In this document: positions 38,001 through 51,600 of the stretch, one piece after another
Layout: each line of letters starts with the position of its first letter
Position numbering within the stretch: the first letter of the stretch is position 1
Assembly: GCA_958510825.1 (NCBI GenBank)
Contig: OY294049.1
Coordinates: 34,748,774 to 34,812,773, forward strand
DNA length: 64,000 nucleotides
From: Brachypterus glaber
Lineage: Eukaryota > Arthropoda > Insecta > Coleoptera > Kateretidae
Direction: 5' to 3'
Translations under genes and position numbers: made by a program
Notes under the pieces: model-generated
What the model was told of the DNA's origin: nothing
Seen by the model: only the letters and a program-made list of their open reading frames with translations
Database searches by the model: none

Positions 38001-41000
38001 ACCCGTAAGCGAACGTTCATGTGTTACGTAACGCAAATTGTACCAAAATTCATACACTTTATACCCCGTTTCTCGCATTATTAAAGGCTGTAGAGATTTC
38101 ATATTTTGGCTAGCCCCAAATAGGGGGTGTGTTAGGGGGGGTAGCCAAAATATAAAATCTCTACAGCTGTTATGATCCGAATATTTTATATATTTTTAAA
38201 ATTTTAAAATAATATTTCTTTAATATTGCGCTATGATACAATCTGGCTTCACGAGATTCGGCTTCGGCAAGGTTCGGTTTGTCCTACATTTGATCGGACC
38301 CCTCCTCGGTAATTCTTGTCGGTATAACTTAAAAGTTGTCTAGTAATCTAAATTGTTTATACAAATTTAATTTATGGTCAAAATGATCGTTTCAGATGTC
38401 AGAAATAGCAATTAGCTTGCAAATTTATGAGACTGAAACTCTTTTGACGGGGTAATTAAATATGCGCGGTATCTTTGTAGATGTTTTGCGCTAATAGTAT
38501 TGTCAAATAAATTTAACTAGTGACCTTCTTATTGGGTATATAAACTCATGAAAAGATTCATATTGATCCAGTTTTTCATAGAGTGCCTCCACGTCAACTT
38601 CAAAAGTGAAAATGTAGTTTCTGAGAGAAATAATTATTGAGAATTATTCTTGAATTAAAAATAGTTTTTAAACTTAGAAAAATTTTGAGACTTTTGATAT
38701 CAGACATAAAAATAATTTTGGACACTTATAAATACTGTTAGTATGAACACTGATAGAAATTTCGACGAATATTATTTAATTTTGAAAAATATTTTGTAAA
38801 ATAATTTAAATGACTTTTACGAACCAGTTCTAATATTTACACTAAGAAAAATGTTGACAGTAAATTGGGATTTGAAAATGATTGCGAATAGTTGGGATTT
38901 CAAACATAGAATGTTTTAATTTAGAAGTATTTAATGGAAAACTAATATGTAATGGAAATTAGAATTTAAGGGCTTTGCATAAAAATAGGACTTAGAAGTA
39001 AGAATTGATCTTTCATGTTCTTGAAGAATTTATTCACGTTTATTTAATATATTATTCTTAAGTTAAGAAGAAATCGTTTTATCTGTTTCCAAAGCGCCGT
39101 CTCCTAGAATACCCGCTCCCGAATAAAGTGATAAGTAGTTAAGTATATTCTCCGCTCGGGTATACTTTAAATATGGCAAAAGATTGGATGGCCAACCTAA
39201 CTGAGTAAGTTATAGCAAAAGTTATAATTAACTGCTCGGCTATAACCGAATTATATTCGACTTCACTACATTAGTGATCGAATTTTCGACATCACTACAC
39301 AGCCTTTAATAACGCAGGAACCGGGGTATGAAGTGTATGAATTTTGGTACATTTTGCGTTACGTAATACTTTAGCGTTCTCTAATATGATTTTTTTAAAT
39401 AAGTCTTAATACGATACAGGTATTTATTTGCCATTAATTTGGTTTATTTTTCATATATTACGATAAAACAAAACGATGTTTGTTCGTTAAAAATTATATT
39501 ATTGACTTAAGCTGCGTCTTTATTCAATTTAAGAACGAGTCTGTTATTTCTATAAAATAATTTCGTTAAATTATACTTTAATTCTGTCGAACTAACATGG
39601 CATTATATCACAATAGTTGTTTTATGTTTGGACTGGTTTGGAACGGGAGCAGTTGTGACTGAGCATTTCCCAGTTGCAACTGCGCCGCGGTTCTAATTCA
39701 GTTCAGAACTGCTGTTTTCTAGAAGCAAAACAAACCCATAGTATGAGAAAAAAAATATTTATCCAATACATACAGATAATAAGACAATTACCAGCTTTAT
39801 TTTAAATAGATAAACTCAATAATAACCCTCGCGTGGCTTTTACTTTATTGAGTGGATAATTATTTATTTTACCCACTCAACTGTCACTTGTCAAATTATT
39901 TTCTTGTAAATGTCATTAAAATTTTTAATAAAAATATGAATTCCTAAGCTAATTATTGGATAAAACCTTGTATGGCATTCATGGGTAAACCGATATTGCC
40001 CTCTCGAAAATTAACCTGCTTCGCTGAGGAGTCAGCCAAGCAGGTTAATTTTCTCATGGGCAATATCTTACTTTACCCACTAGTACCATAAATAACTATT
40101 AAATAAATATGTTGGTATTAAAATTATAATATAGTACTATAAAAAATATTTTTTGTATGTAAAGTTAATATTCACTTGGCTTAAATAATATTTATTTGAA
40201 TTAGGATATTATTTTTGTATGTGTAACTAAAATTGTAGACTAAAGCGTAAAATATTTTTTGATAAAATGGTTTCTTTCTTTTTTGCAGGACATCCACGCT
40301 TTTTCAACCAATTGTCCTGCGGCTTGGACTTGGTTTCCATGGCTGGAGAATGGCTAACTGCCACTGCCAATACCAACATGTTCACCTACGAAATCGCTCC
40401 TGTGTTCATCCTGATGGAAAACGTGGTCATGACACACATGCGGGAAATTATTGGAAAGAACTGGGTCAATGGAGACTCAATTTTAGCACCAGGTACCTTC
40501 CTGTACATTCTTTTTTTAAAATTACACAGAAGCAGTTCCAAAAGTCAGTTTTCTTACTAATTTTGTAGAGCTTCCTTGATACATCTAATTTTCGTTCAAA
40601 AAGTAAAATTTGGTTTAAAATAAATAGTTTTTTTAGTATTTATTGTTTAAAAGGTACATATTAATTGCATCCCAGACAATATCCACGAGATATCCAGTGG
40701 ACATCTATTTTTTAACCTCCCTAAAGTATATCCACTGGATATCTATCTAATAGTTATTATGTGCTGTCTGGGAATTAATTATCTACGTTTACAGCTTTCA
40801 AAAAGTAAAATCTACTTTTAATTAAAAAATTTTTTCGAGTGTTTTTTAGTATTTATTATTTCAAATGCAATGAAATTGACTGTAATCTCTTTAACTATTT
40901 ATTAATTGAATCACTCATATCTACGTTTACACAGTCAAATGCTTTAAACAAGTCGAATATGCTAATCCGATAAGCCTAATGTCAACAAGCAAGCGCATTT

Positions 41001-42623
41001 GAATTGCAAATTCTCACACGAATCTAGTCGCCGGGTTACAGCTGGAACAGATTTTAATTTAAACACATCAAATATTAATTTGGCTCTTTAGTTTGATAGG
41101 GGACTAGGAAGATCCTTTTTTTTTGTTTTGTTTTCAGGGATATCAAAAATTACCTGTATATATTTAACACACGCGAGTTTTTTTACCATTTTTATCCTTT
41201 TTCAAATCTTTTTAGACATAAAACGATCCTGTTGTCGAATAATTTAAACGTCACTTTGGAACACGCCTAAGATATTATTCATAATTTAAAATATGGTATT
41301 TTAATTTTCATTTTTTAAGTCCCATTTAAAGGGACGCAGCTCTCTTAGGACCCGTTTTAGGACATATATTTATAGAACATTTTTTTATATTTTCTGACGT
41401 AGAATCAATTTAAAAACACTGTATAAATATTTTTAAAAACACTGTATATATTTTTTTAAAAAATATTTTTTAAACTACAGTGAAAAGGGTTGTCTTCTTG
41501 GTAGAGGTAATTTTAACTCGTACTATACCTCTTTTTAGGTGGTTCAATATCGAACCTATATGCCTTCTTAGCTGCCAGACATAAGATGTTCCCCAATTAC
41601 AAAGAAAAAGGGATAGCTACAATTCAAGGGCAGTTGGTTATGTTCACATCGGATCAGGTTAGTATAACTATAATTTATACAAATACAACTAATACAACAA
41701 ATAAATAAAATAAGGTACATATTAAATCCCTTTAAAAATGTCGTATTAAAACGTATTAAAACATGTTCAGACGATTCCAAATACGCATTAAAAATTACTT
41801 TTCAATACGTATTTGGAATCGTCTCTAAGTGTTTCAATACGTTTCAATATGGCTTTTTTCTATTTTGTGACTCTTATAAGCTCATAATCACACGCATTTT
41901 GCGTGTTCTTATAGGCCCATAAGAGGTCTCTACTTATTGTTCTGTTGGGTTGGCAACATACAAAAGCCTATCTCTTGACGTTTTGCGTGCAAATGTCAAT
42001 GTCGATTTAAAGTTTAATTTTTTACAAAATTTTGTGTTTGGATTATTTTTGACCGTGTTAAAATTGTGGACTGGTTAATTGCAGTGAAAAAACAAGAGAT
42101 GACTGTAAAATATATCAAAATATCATTTGTTCTTAGAATTTTAAACATAGTGTAAACTGTAATGCCAACCCAAAACAAAAATTCCTATATCAGTCATCAA
42201 TTAAAATGTAGGTTTTTTAAATTTTAAAGCAAAATAGAAAAAATTGTATAAAGCAATCGTTTCATAACACGTTTTTAGAGCACTAGTACTTTAGAAAACT
42301 CGCCGCAAGCGGCTCGTTTTCTAAACTTGTACTCGTGCGCTAAAAACGTATGTTATGAAACTAGAACTTTAATATACTATTTTAATAGAGAGACTATGTT
42401 ATTTTTTCTAAAAAAAAATGTTGCCTGATTGTTTTTTTCAGCCGGGTTATTTTTCTTAATTTTCATGAGTAGAATAATAGTTTCCTAATATTCTGCTGAA
42501 AAAGTCCATGAAATTTTGCCCTTCAGTATGTGGTCCGGAAAATTTTAATTAATTTAATTTATACATGAACGGTTTATCCAGTCATTAAAAATAAACTGAC
42601 TTTTTTGACCAATGAAATCCAAC

Positions 42624-42673
<50 letters not shown>

Positions 42674-45600
42674 TGTCTCCGGCTATATACGACGACATAA
42701 CGCGGCCTTGCGGGTGCTTTACTTTCACCTAAGGCACTCGTACGGTATTGACGATACACCCGTACTGCCCTATGCTCCAGACGATATTGAGTCCGTTGTG
42801 GAGAATGAGAGGTGCCGAATTTATTGGAACTACTCATTCACCACCCTCAGGCAAATAAGATTCAATAAGCCTGATGTAGTCCTCCTCGATAAAAATCTTA
42901 AGACAATGTTCGTTATTGAATTCTAGGCTCCTGCCGAAACGAACATAGTCTTAAAAGAGGAGGAAAAACGGACGAAATATCAAGACCTGCTTTTCGAACT
43001 CCGTAGGCTCAACCCGGGTTATTCTGTTAAGCTTTTGGTCCTCATTATTGGTTCTCTTGGTGGTACAAGGCAAACATTTCTCTCTGCACTTAAGACCATA
43101 CCGGCATGCTCCAAAAGAGCAGAGCTCTTATCCGGAAATATGCAGAAGGCCGTTATTCTGGGATCACTGAATATACTCAGAGCGCATGACAATCGGACCC
43201 AATAATTACTTACCTCACGGTGTGTGGAGTAGTCATTGGTTTTGCTGGCTCACCTGCTCGTAAAGTCGGAGATACGAGCGAGGCCTGACCAGCAGATGCT
43301 TTGCGTTAAAAAAAAAAAAAATAATAATAATAATAATAAATGGTCTTTATTAGGAAAATGGGCAAAGTTTAGCTAACGCTAACAATGTATTCCATTAATA
43401 AAAAAAGTTAATAAGTAACCTTTAAAGTGAAATAACGATGTTTTAGTAAAAATCCGGCTCAAAAACCATGTTAACTCCAATCTTTTATTAAAACAAATAT
43501 TTCCTGAATCCATTCATCCACGTTATTTCAATTCTGTATTTTTCCTGTTCAGGATAATAGTTTTCTAATATCCTGCTGAAAATGACCCTGTTTCTTTTTA
43601 GAGTCACTACTCCGTGAAATCTTGCGCTTCAGTCTGCGGCTTAGGAACCGACAACTGCCTTATGGTCGCGTCAGACGAGAACGGACGCATGATTCCATCG
43701 GAACTCGAACGTCTGGTCATCGAAAGAAAGAATAGGGGACACATTCCCTTCTTCGTGGCCGTTACTGCTGGAACGACGGTCCTGGGCGCCTTTGATCCCA
43801 TCAACGCTGTCGCTGATATTTGCGAAAAATATGGAATGTGGTTGCATGTCGATGTAAGTAACTATTTGTTATACATTTTAATTATTTTTTCTCCTTTTTA
43901 TAAACAATAGTAACACTAGGGACCCTTTTGGCAACCTTGCTTTATGGCCAAAATGTTAGATTAGGCTAATTTTTAAGAAAAAAATTGAATATGATTAGAT
44001 TCAATCTATACAATTTTAAAAAAATAAAAGAAAATAAATGATGATCAAAAAACTACTTGCGTAATCTGCCTCACAAGTGAATAATTTGATCGTTAAAAAA
44101 TGGGTTTATCTGTATATATTAAGGGGTTATTTTTGTTATAGGCTGCCTGGGGAGGAGGTCTTCTCTTGTCGAAAAAATATAGACATCCAAGATTGAGTGG
44201 AGTTGAACGGTAAGTCTAACAACGAATTAATCAAAACTTTAGGTATATGAAAAAAGTTAAAAATAAATTTGAATTTTTAAGTAAAAACTTATTTTAAACT
44301 TTTTTAAATTAAAAGTATAATACTACTGCCGCTATAATATTTATAATTTAGTTTTTGCACGACCAAGACTAAAACCTAACATAACATAACATAACTTTAT
44401 TGTATCTAAAGAATAAATTCTTATTACAAGAAGTTTGATTGAAAAAAAAAATAATAATAATGAATTAAACCTAATATAAGTGTACATCATAATTATAAGT
44501 ATATGTATTACAAAAAAAAAGAGGAAAAAAAAGAATTAAACCTAATATAAGTGTAGAGCATAATTATATGTATTACAAAAGGAGGAAAAAAAAAAAGGAA
44601 AAAAAGCGCGTAATGAAAATATGATATAATAAGTTACTCGTTCAAGATAAATGAGCGAATTTTAAGACAATTTCTAACAAAACCGCAAATCATTTTAATT
44701 TTAAGAGCATTTAAATTGTTTAGGGCAAAAACAATACCATCAAGATCTATAAGACTATCTATGTAAGGTTCCCTCAAGGGTTTGTAAATAGGGCATTTAA
44801 AAAATACGTATTCCAAAGTCTCAAATTGGTTTAAATTACATATGGTGCACCGATCATTTGGATTGATTTTATAAAATAAACCATTGTAGGAAAAAGTAAA
44901 GCTAAATGAGGTGGCCATTCTTATTTGCATTATTATTCGCATTTTCGGGACTAAACTTGCCGTTTTTTCCCTAGGGAATAAAAATCAAGGCAACCTTGAT
45001 AATATTATACTTACTATGTGCTTTGCTGGTTCAAAAATTACGTTTGTGTCAACCATATTAAAAAACAATTGAAATCGCGATAGCCATGAAACTGACTTTT
45101 CGCAATTTACAGGCATCTTGATTAAATTACGAAAATAAAACAACCGATTTTCAGACGCGTGGTTTTTAATTTTAATTTTATCTACCTACCTAAATTATGT
45201 TTGCTCCTGCAAAAAATAGTGTATATACCTCAGGATTAAACATGGCTGTTTAAGTCCCTTGCATTTCTGTTTCCCTCGCTCGCTACGCTCGCTCACACTC
45301 ACACTAATGCAGCGGGACTAAAACAGCCAGTTTAGTCCCTTGGTATATAAATAACTATTAATTTACTAAAACTTATTTTTTTTAGTTAAATGGTAATTTT
45401 TTCAGTTTTTTTTTGTCAGGAAATATAGAAAAATAATGCGGGTTTAAAATCACGTATTTTTTGTGCCTGTAGGGGTGAAAATTAAACAAGTTCATCTAAG
45501 TTGTGACAGTACGAACACCAGCTGCAAAATTCACACGTAATCACGGATTGAACAGTTCTAGTTTTGAAAGACAAGGTTTTGCTCTTTGTGCAATCACGAG

Positions 45601-48600
45601 GGGATCAGTGTTTGCAAATCGCGCGAGGCTATATTTTTTCTCGTTTTTTTCCCGTTTAATTTTTTTTTAATACACTGAAAGGATTTCTGGTTTGTCTATT
45701 TAAAGCTTAATACAAATAATAATAATAATATAGAACGACAAAAATAATATAAAGTGTTCAAGCTTTTCTTTTATTTTTTTGTATTTTAAATTTTTTATTT
45801 TTTTTTCTTCGAACTAAATGTTTTTTTTTTCAATTGGGCTTCTAAAATTCGTAAATTACCCCTAAATCGTAAACAATCGTTGAAAATTTTCTGTAATTTT
45901 TGTGAAAAATTTAATGAGCTTGAAAAATCTTGTTTCAAATATCAAAATGATCCAAAGATTCTAACCTTTGCCGAAAATCCGCCTAACACTAAAATTTACG
46001 AATTTCTGCCATAAATGTCATAAAACAAACATTTTAAAAATGTATCAAACCCAACGAACTAAGGGCCACTTGCACCAACGATGGTTTAACTTTAATCTTG
46101 GATTAAATGGACGCTCAACCAATCGGAACGCAGCATTTTTAACTTAAACTCGGTTTAGTCGAGATAATCCCAGATCAAAAGTTGGTGCAAGTGGCCCTAA
46201 CAACTCTTCTCTCTAGAATACGCATACCGTTAAAATAAAGTATCGCCAACATCTCGGTTTGTTTGTAAACAATTAGTAGGTACATTCAGGCCTGAACAAT
46301 AACAATTACCAGTAACTGTTATTGTTGGCTCTGTTAGAACAAATCTGTGCGAGTAAGACAGACAAATGTATATGTTGGCTACGTTTTTGTAAGTTTTTAC
46401 AAATGAAATGCCTATTCCAGAGAGAAGAGTTATTAGTTCGTTGATCAAACCGGACTGAATTTATTTTTACATCGGCACTTAGTACTACTAAGAGTTCCGA
46501 TGTATTGAAATCTTCGCCGAAAAGTCAAAATCTTTGACCATGCTTTTTTCACATTTCTCGACGTTTTAGACCATCCTAAGTCGAAATCAGTATTTGTCTG
46601 TCTGTCTGGGTGTAAACTCGCTAACTCAATTTCTAAAAAAGATCAATTTTAACAATATATTTTGGGGCTAAAAAGGAAAATGGTCGAGAAATTAGAGATT
46701 CTACTAATCTGAATTATGCGGTAAACCGAACAGTGAAACATACAATGCATGTCATGCATGTACTTTATTCGGTTTACTGCCTCATTCGGAGTATCGAACA
46801 TTCGGGTTATCGCGACATTAACTGTATAATAAACGCGTAGGCCCAAATATATATAAAAAAAAAATTGAAAAAAGAATAAATGGTCACCAGCTCGCCGACT
46901 AAACTGAAAAAAAAAATATTTGGTTGAAAAGTCCAAAAGTATAAGTATATTGGTTTTATGACGTTAGATAAACGTTGTTTTAGTAATAGATCCCTAACGA
47001 TACAGACAAAACATTCTCCTAACGTTAGGTAAAGTGGTTTTAACGTAAATTTCTATAAGGGAAGTCCCTTGCTTAAGAAAAATAATCACTTTATTTAATT
47101 TGCAATACGTTTTTCGGACTATATGGTGAGTCAATATAATCAACTATTGCATTTCAGAAAGTTTAATATCATAAAATGAAATGTTGTTTATTTCCTCTAG
47201 AGGAAAGCTTAATCATAAATGGTATTATGCAGGAGAGTTTCAATCATGGCGTTTTCCCTGTAAAATGCATTGCCAATCCTAAAAATTTGATGTTTAATTT
47301 GAAAAGGGACTCTATGGTGATATAATGATGTTTAATTTTCTTATTAGGTTGGAAATATACTATTATTTATAAACAAATTCAATCTGCTTAGCGAAAGAAT
47401 GTTTGAAAACCGATATTACATTCAAAAGTTAACTTATAATTATAAGGTTTACATATCATAAGATGGACAGACAGATAGACATTTTTTTACTCTTTACACT
47501 TACCACCTCTAACTAGAATAGTTGTGCTCTTTTCCACACCACCCAGGAGGTAAAGCACTAGGTGCGTTACGGTTAACGTGCCGTTCCCCAGTGAGAAAAC
47601 CTCAGTTCCCCTCTGAGGATCCCTCAGTAGGCCTATACACGTGGAGTATAATCTCGTCAGGCGACAATTTAACATACACTATATATACCTAACCCTTGTA
47701 TGACAACTGCCCACTTTGTAAGTTCGGTCTCACCGATGTCAGGGTTGGTACTACTCTCTCTTTCGAGATACCTGGCGTGTATGGGAAAAAGTCGACCATC
47801 CAGAGAGAACACCTCAAATGTCCGTCTGTTCCTTTGTCTTTTGTTCGCGGTTATCCTTTCCCCCTTGAGGGAATTTTTGCGGATATTGACAACCTGTGCG
47901 TGTAACCCTACCTATCCATTCCCCCTTGAGAGAATTTTTGCTGATATTGACTACCTGTTCGTGTAACACTGCCTATCCATTCCCCCTTAAGGGAATTGCT
48001 GCGGATTTTGGCTATTTAACTATATACTAAATTAAACCTAGGGGAAACTATGCCAACAACCCGGGTTCGTTTCCCGGGTGGGGGAAATTGGCTTGGCTTG
48101 AATGGAAAGAAAAAACCTTAACCTTAAAAAAACTTACTGTTACTAGCTGTCAATTTTACCTTAAGGAACCTTACAAGTTCTGTTTACACTGTCTGTAAAA
48201 GTTGTCCTTCAAAGATCTAAAAAATAAAATAACACATTATACATAAAAATTAAAACTTTAATTAAATCCTTCTTTCTGATATATCTGAAATAAATAATAT
48301 TTACATATTAGTATTAGTCTACCCCAGGTTATTCTACACGCCCCATGCTACCTTAAAAAATATACTATGTTATTATATTAAGGATATTATCCTTAATGTT
48401 TATGTTTATAGGCCTATAAACTTCCAAAAACCTACAGTTAATATACCTAGCGTATTTTTGCATAAAACAATATGTAACTATCCTATAATTTTAATCTGAT
48501 TGTAGATTAAAATTGTATTTGTACCTGTAAAAAAAAAATAAATACCTGAAAAAAATATAACCAACGAAAATATCCTATAAAACATATCAAAAAAAAATAC

Positions 48601-51600
48601 ATAAAATAATAACATTATAAATAAAAAACACTTATATCCTGAAAAAAATATACATAAATATAACCAAAATTATTATAAACAATATCCTTAACAATTAAAA
48701 AATATTAATATACCTAGTAAACTTTCAAATAAAAACTAATTACATTATAATGTAATTAATACCTGAAAAAAAATAAATGTTTAGAATATTTAACCTAAGA
48801 ACACTTTTTTTTTCAAAAAATACCTAATGCACAATATAGGCACAATATAGGCTATATTATATAGCATTATCTGAAAAAAAGAAAATAATAAAACCAACAT
48901 TGTATAAAGAAATAAAATACCTGAAATAAAAAATAATACCTGACAAAAAAATATATAAAAAAATATATGTGTGTAAAATAAGAACACAAACAACACATTA
49001 ATAAGAACAATGTTCTTTTTTGATTAAACTGTAAAAAAATATTTTTTTACAGTTTAATCAAAAAAGAATAACACCGAGGTCAATTCTGACGGGGTAGGAT
49101 GACTTAGGACACTTTTTCTCAAAATCTTCTGAAACAAAGCACGTGTGTAAAAGTTGTGGTGTTGTGTGCTCAAGTTGTGGGGTTAATTTCCTCAACTTTT
49201 ACACACAAACGCACAACTTTTAACACGTGGTTTGGTTCAGAAGATTTTGCGAAAAAATGTCCGAAGTCACCTACTCCGTCCGAAATCACCTCAGTTGATG
49301 GTACCTGTAAAAAATATTATTATATTAGGCTCTATACTCTTGGCGGTTTTAGATTCCAAACTATTTTGTTTTTGTGCCTTTGGGCACAACTCTTATATTA
49401 GCACTACTTCCACTTCCGTTGTTTTCATTGCAGTTAAAAACAAACTCTCATAGATCTTGCCTATATCCTATAACATATTAGTGTTAATTACCTATAGTCC
49501 AGTCAAATAATAAATTTAAATTGCAATAAATGTACACGGGCTGATATTTTAAAGGGTAGTAGTGGATGGTAACAGAACACATCTGTTAGTTTTTCACTGG
49601 ATGATTTGCGTAAGGGGTGTCCGATATCTTGAATTTTAGGGGTGAGTTGCTTAATATCGATAAAAATGCATATAACCAATTTTGTTAACGAGGAAATTTC
49701 CAACAATTTTTATTGGGATCATTTTTTTAATATATTAATAACAATGGTTAACCGCCCACTGTAACCGTAACAAAATACTTATGAAAAAGCATAACATATA
49801 ATACTTCAAGAGCTACAAGTTTGCTCATAACCACTTTTACCCTTCGATGAATAATTTGGCTGAAAAATCGAAAAAAACAATTTCACCCCCAACATGTTGC
49901 AACATGGCCATTTTTAAATATTTATAACTCGATTGTTATTAATATAATAAAAAAATTATTAAACAAAAATTGTTGAAAATTTTCTACTTAACAAAATTAG
50001 TTATATGCATTTTTATCGTAAGATGCATATTTAGCGAGATAACCGCATAACCCCTAAAATTTAAGATAGCGGGCATCCCTTACGCAAATCACCCGGTGAA
50101 AAACTAACAGGAGTGTTCTGCTACTATGCACTACTACCCATTAAAGTATCAGCCCATGTACATTTATTGCAATTTAACATAGGAATTTTTCTTTATTTGA
50201 CTGGACTACTAGGTTTTCTTACCTGTACTGTCTCTGTTTAATGACTGACTTCTCCACCTTATGTAGTTCTGTAACAAAAAGATTTAGTTTAAAAAAATTA
50301 CCTCAAAATAACCGAGATCAAAGTTAAATAACAGTTTAAATAAAATAACTTAATAATTTATTAATACGTTTTTGGACGTTAAATCAGCATCGGACTGGCG
50401 GCTGTAGGACATAACGAGTTCTCGAATGGTTTTTTTTTTGATAAAAATCGGGCTTAATATTGGTCGCATAACAAAAATTCGTTTTTATAGGTTTTTATTT
50501 TTTTAAGTACTTTTTCGAATTGAGTAATATGAAACTAATCCGTATTTAATATAAGAGTTTAACAGCGGCCATATTTAAAAGTTCACAAAAAATGTATGAG
50601 GTGGACTCCGTAAGCTATAGAAATCTATTATTTGCCGCAATTATACATGAGACTGATAGAATTCTATAGTGCACGGATCCGCCAGTAGTGTCATCTCGTA
50701 AAAAAATTAATTTAAAAATAAACTTTTAAATATAGCCGCCGTTAAAGGCTTAGTTTACACCATGGGTACTATATTTTAAGTCCAGGTATTTTTTATCTAC
50801 CTATCTCTGTTTAAAAAATGCTATAAACAGAGATAGGTAGACAAAAAGTACCTCTACTTAAAATATAGAACCCATGGTGTAAACTAAGCCAAACATAATA
50901 GTGCACTTTGGGAACGTTTAAGTATTACGTAACGCAAATTGTACCAAAATTCATACACTTCATATCCCGGTTCTCGCGTTATGTAAGGCAGTAGAGATTT
51001 CATATTTTGGCTACCCCCCTAACACACCCCTATTTGGGGGGGGGGGTATCCAAAATATGAAATCTCTATAACGTATAATAACGCGAGAACCGGGGTATGA
51101 AGTGTATGAATTTTGTTACAATTTGCGTTACGTAATACTTGAACGTTCCTTTTATAATAAATACTATATTCAAAAATATTTCAAAAAGTAACTGTTTTAT
51201 TTATTCACAAGTCCACAATTAAACCCCAAAAAAAAATAAAATTTAATAATAATGAAAATTCTAATCCAAAATAACACAGCCACACAAAAAAAAGGTCTGG
51301 ATTTTTTTTTTGGAGACCATTTTATTCTAATGTATTTTGAGGCACCTCATCCAATTAGTTTTGGAGATAACCTCAAAAAACCTTATTTTCGAGTAAAACG
51401 AGCATAAGGGAACGTTCAAGTATTATGTACGCTCCTAGGGGGGGGTCATTTTGGAGTGTTACGCCCATGTTAATGGTATATGAAAATAGCGTTACAGGGG
51501 GGGGGGAGGGTGTCCAAAATGATTAAAATTTGCGTTACGTAATACTTGAACGTTCCCTAACATTTTTTGAGTTTATCTCCAAAACTAATCGGATGAGTTG

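Larger units (their letters stand above)
18953..40288 (+). other. Gad1 intron 2 (21.3 kb)
   Basis: The largest intron and the main mobile-DNA store. In order: MITE 18965, truncated foldback 19130, dispersed repeats 20170 and 21899, MITE 22497, foldback 24690, inverted repeat 25341, hAT-like MITE 26445, elements 27533 and 28518, repeat 29740, Tc1-like 30442, hairpins 33181 and 33365, GAATCCGATGTTAAA-type repeats (33.55-33.99 kb), element 34158, foldback 35407, possible antisense exon 36932, repeat 37326, element 38009 and repeat 39761. Stretches at 23.0-24.6 and 35.7-36.9 kb show nothing I can name. Confidence 0.7.

Noticed and set aside
43607..43804. 65-codon minus-strand frame over Gad1 exon 5
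   Set aside because: It is a shadow of the coding exon on the other strand.
48058..48085. CCCGGGTTCGTTTCCCGGG, another T-arm-like hairpin
   Set aside because: No tRNA body around it.
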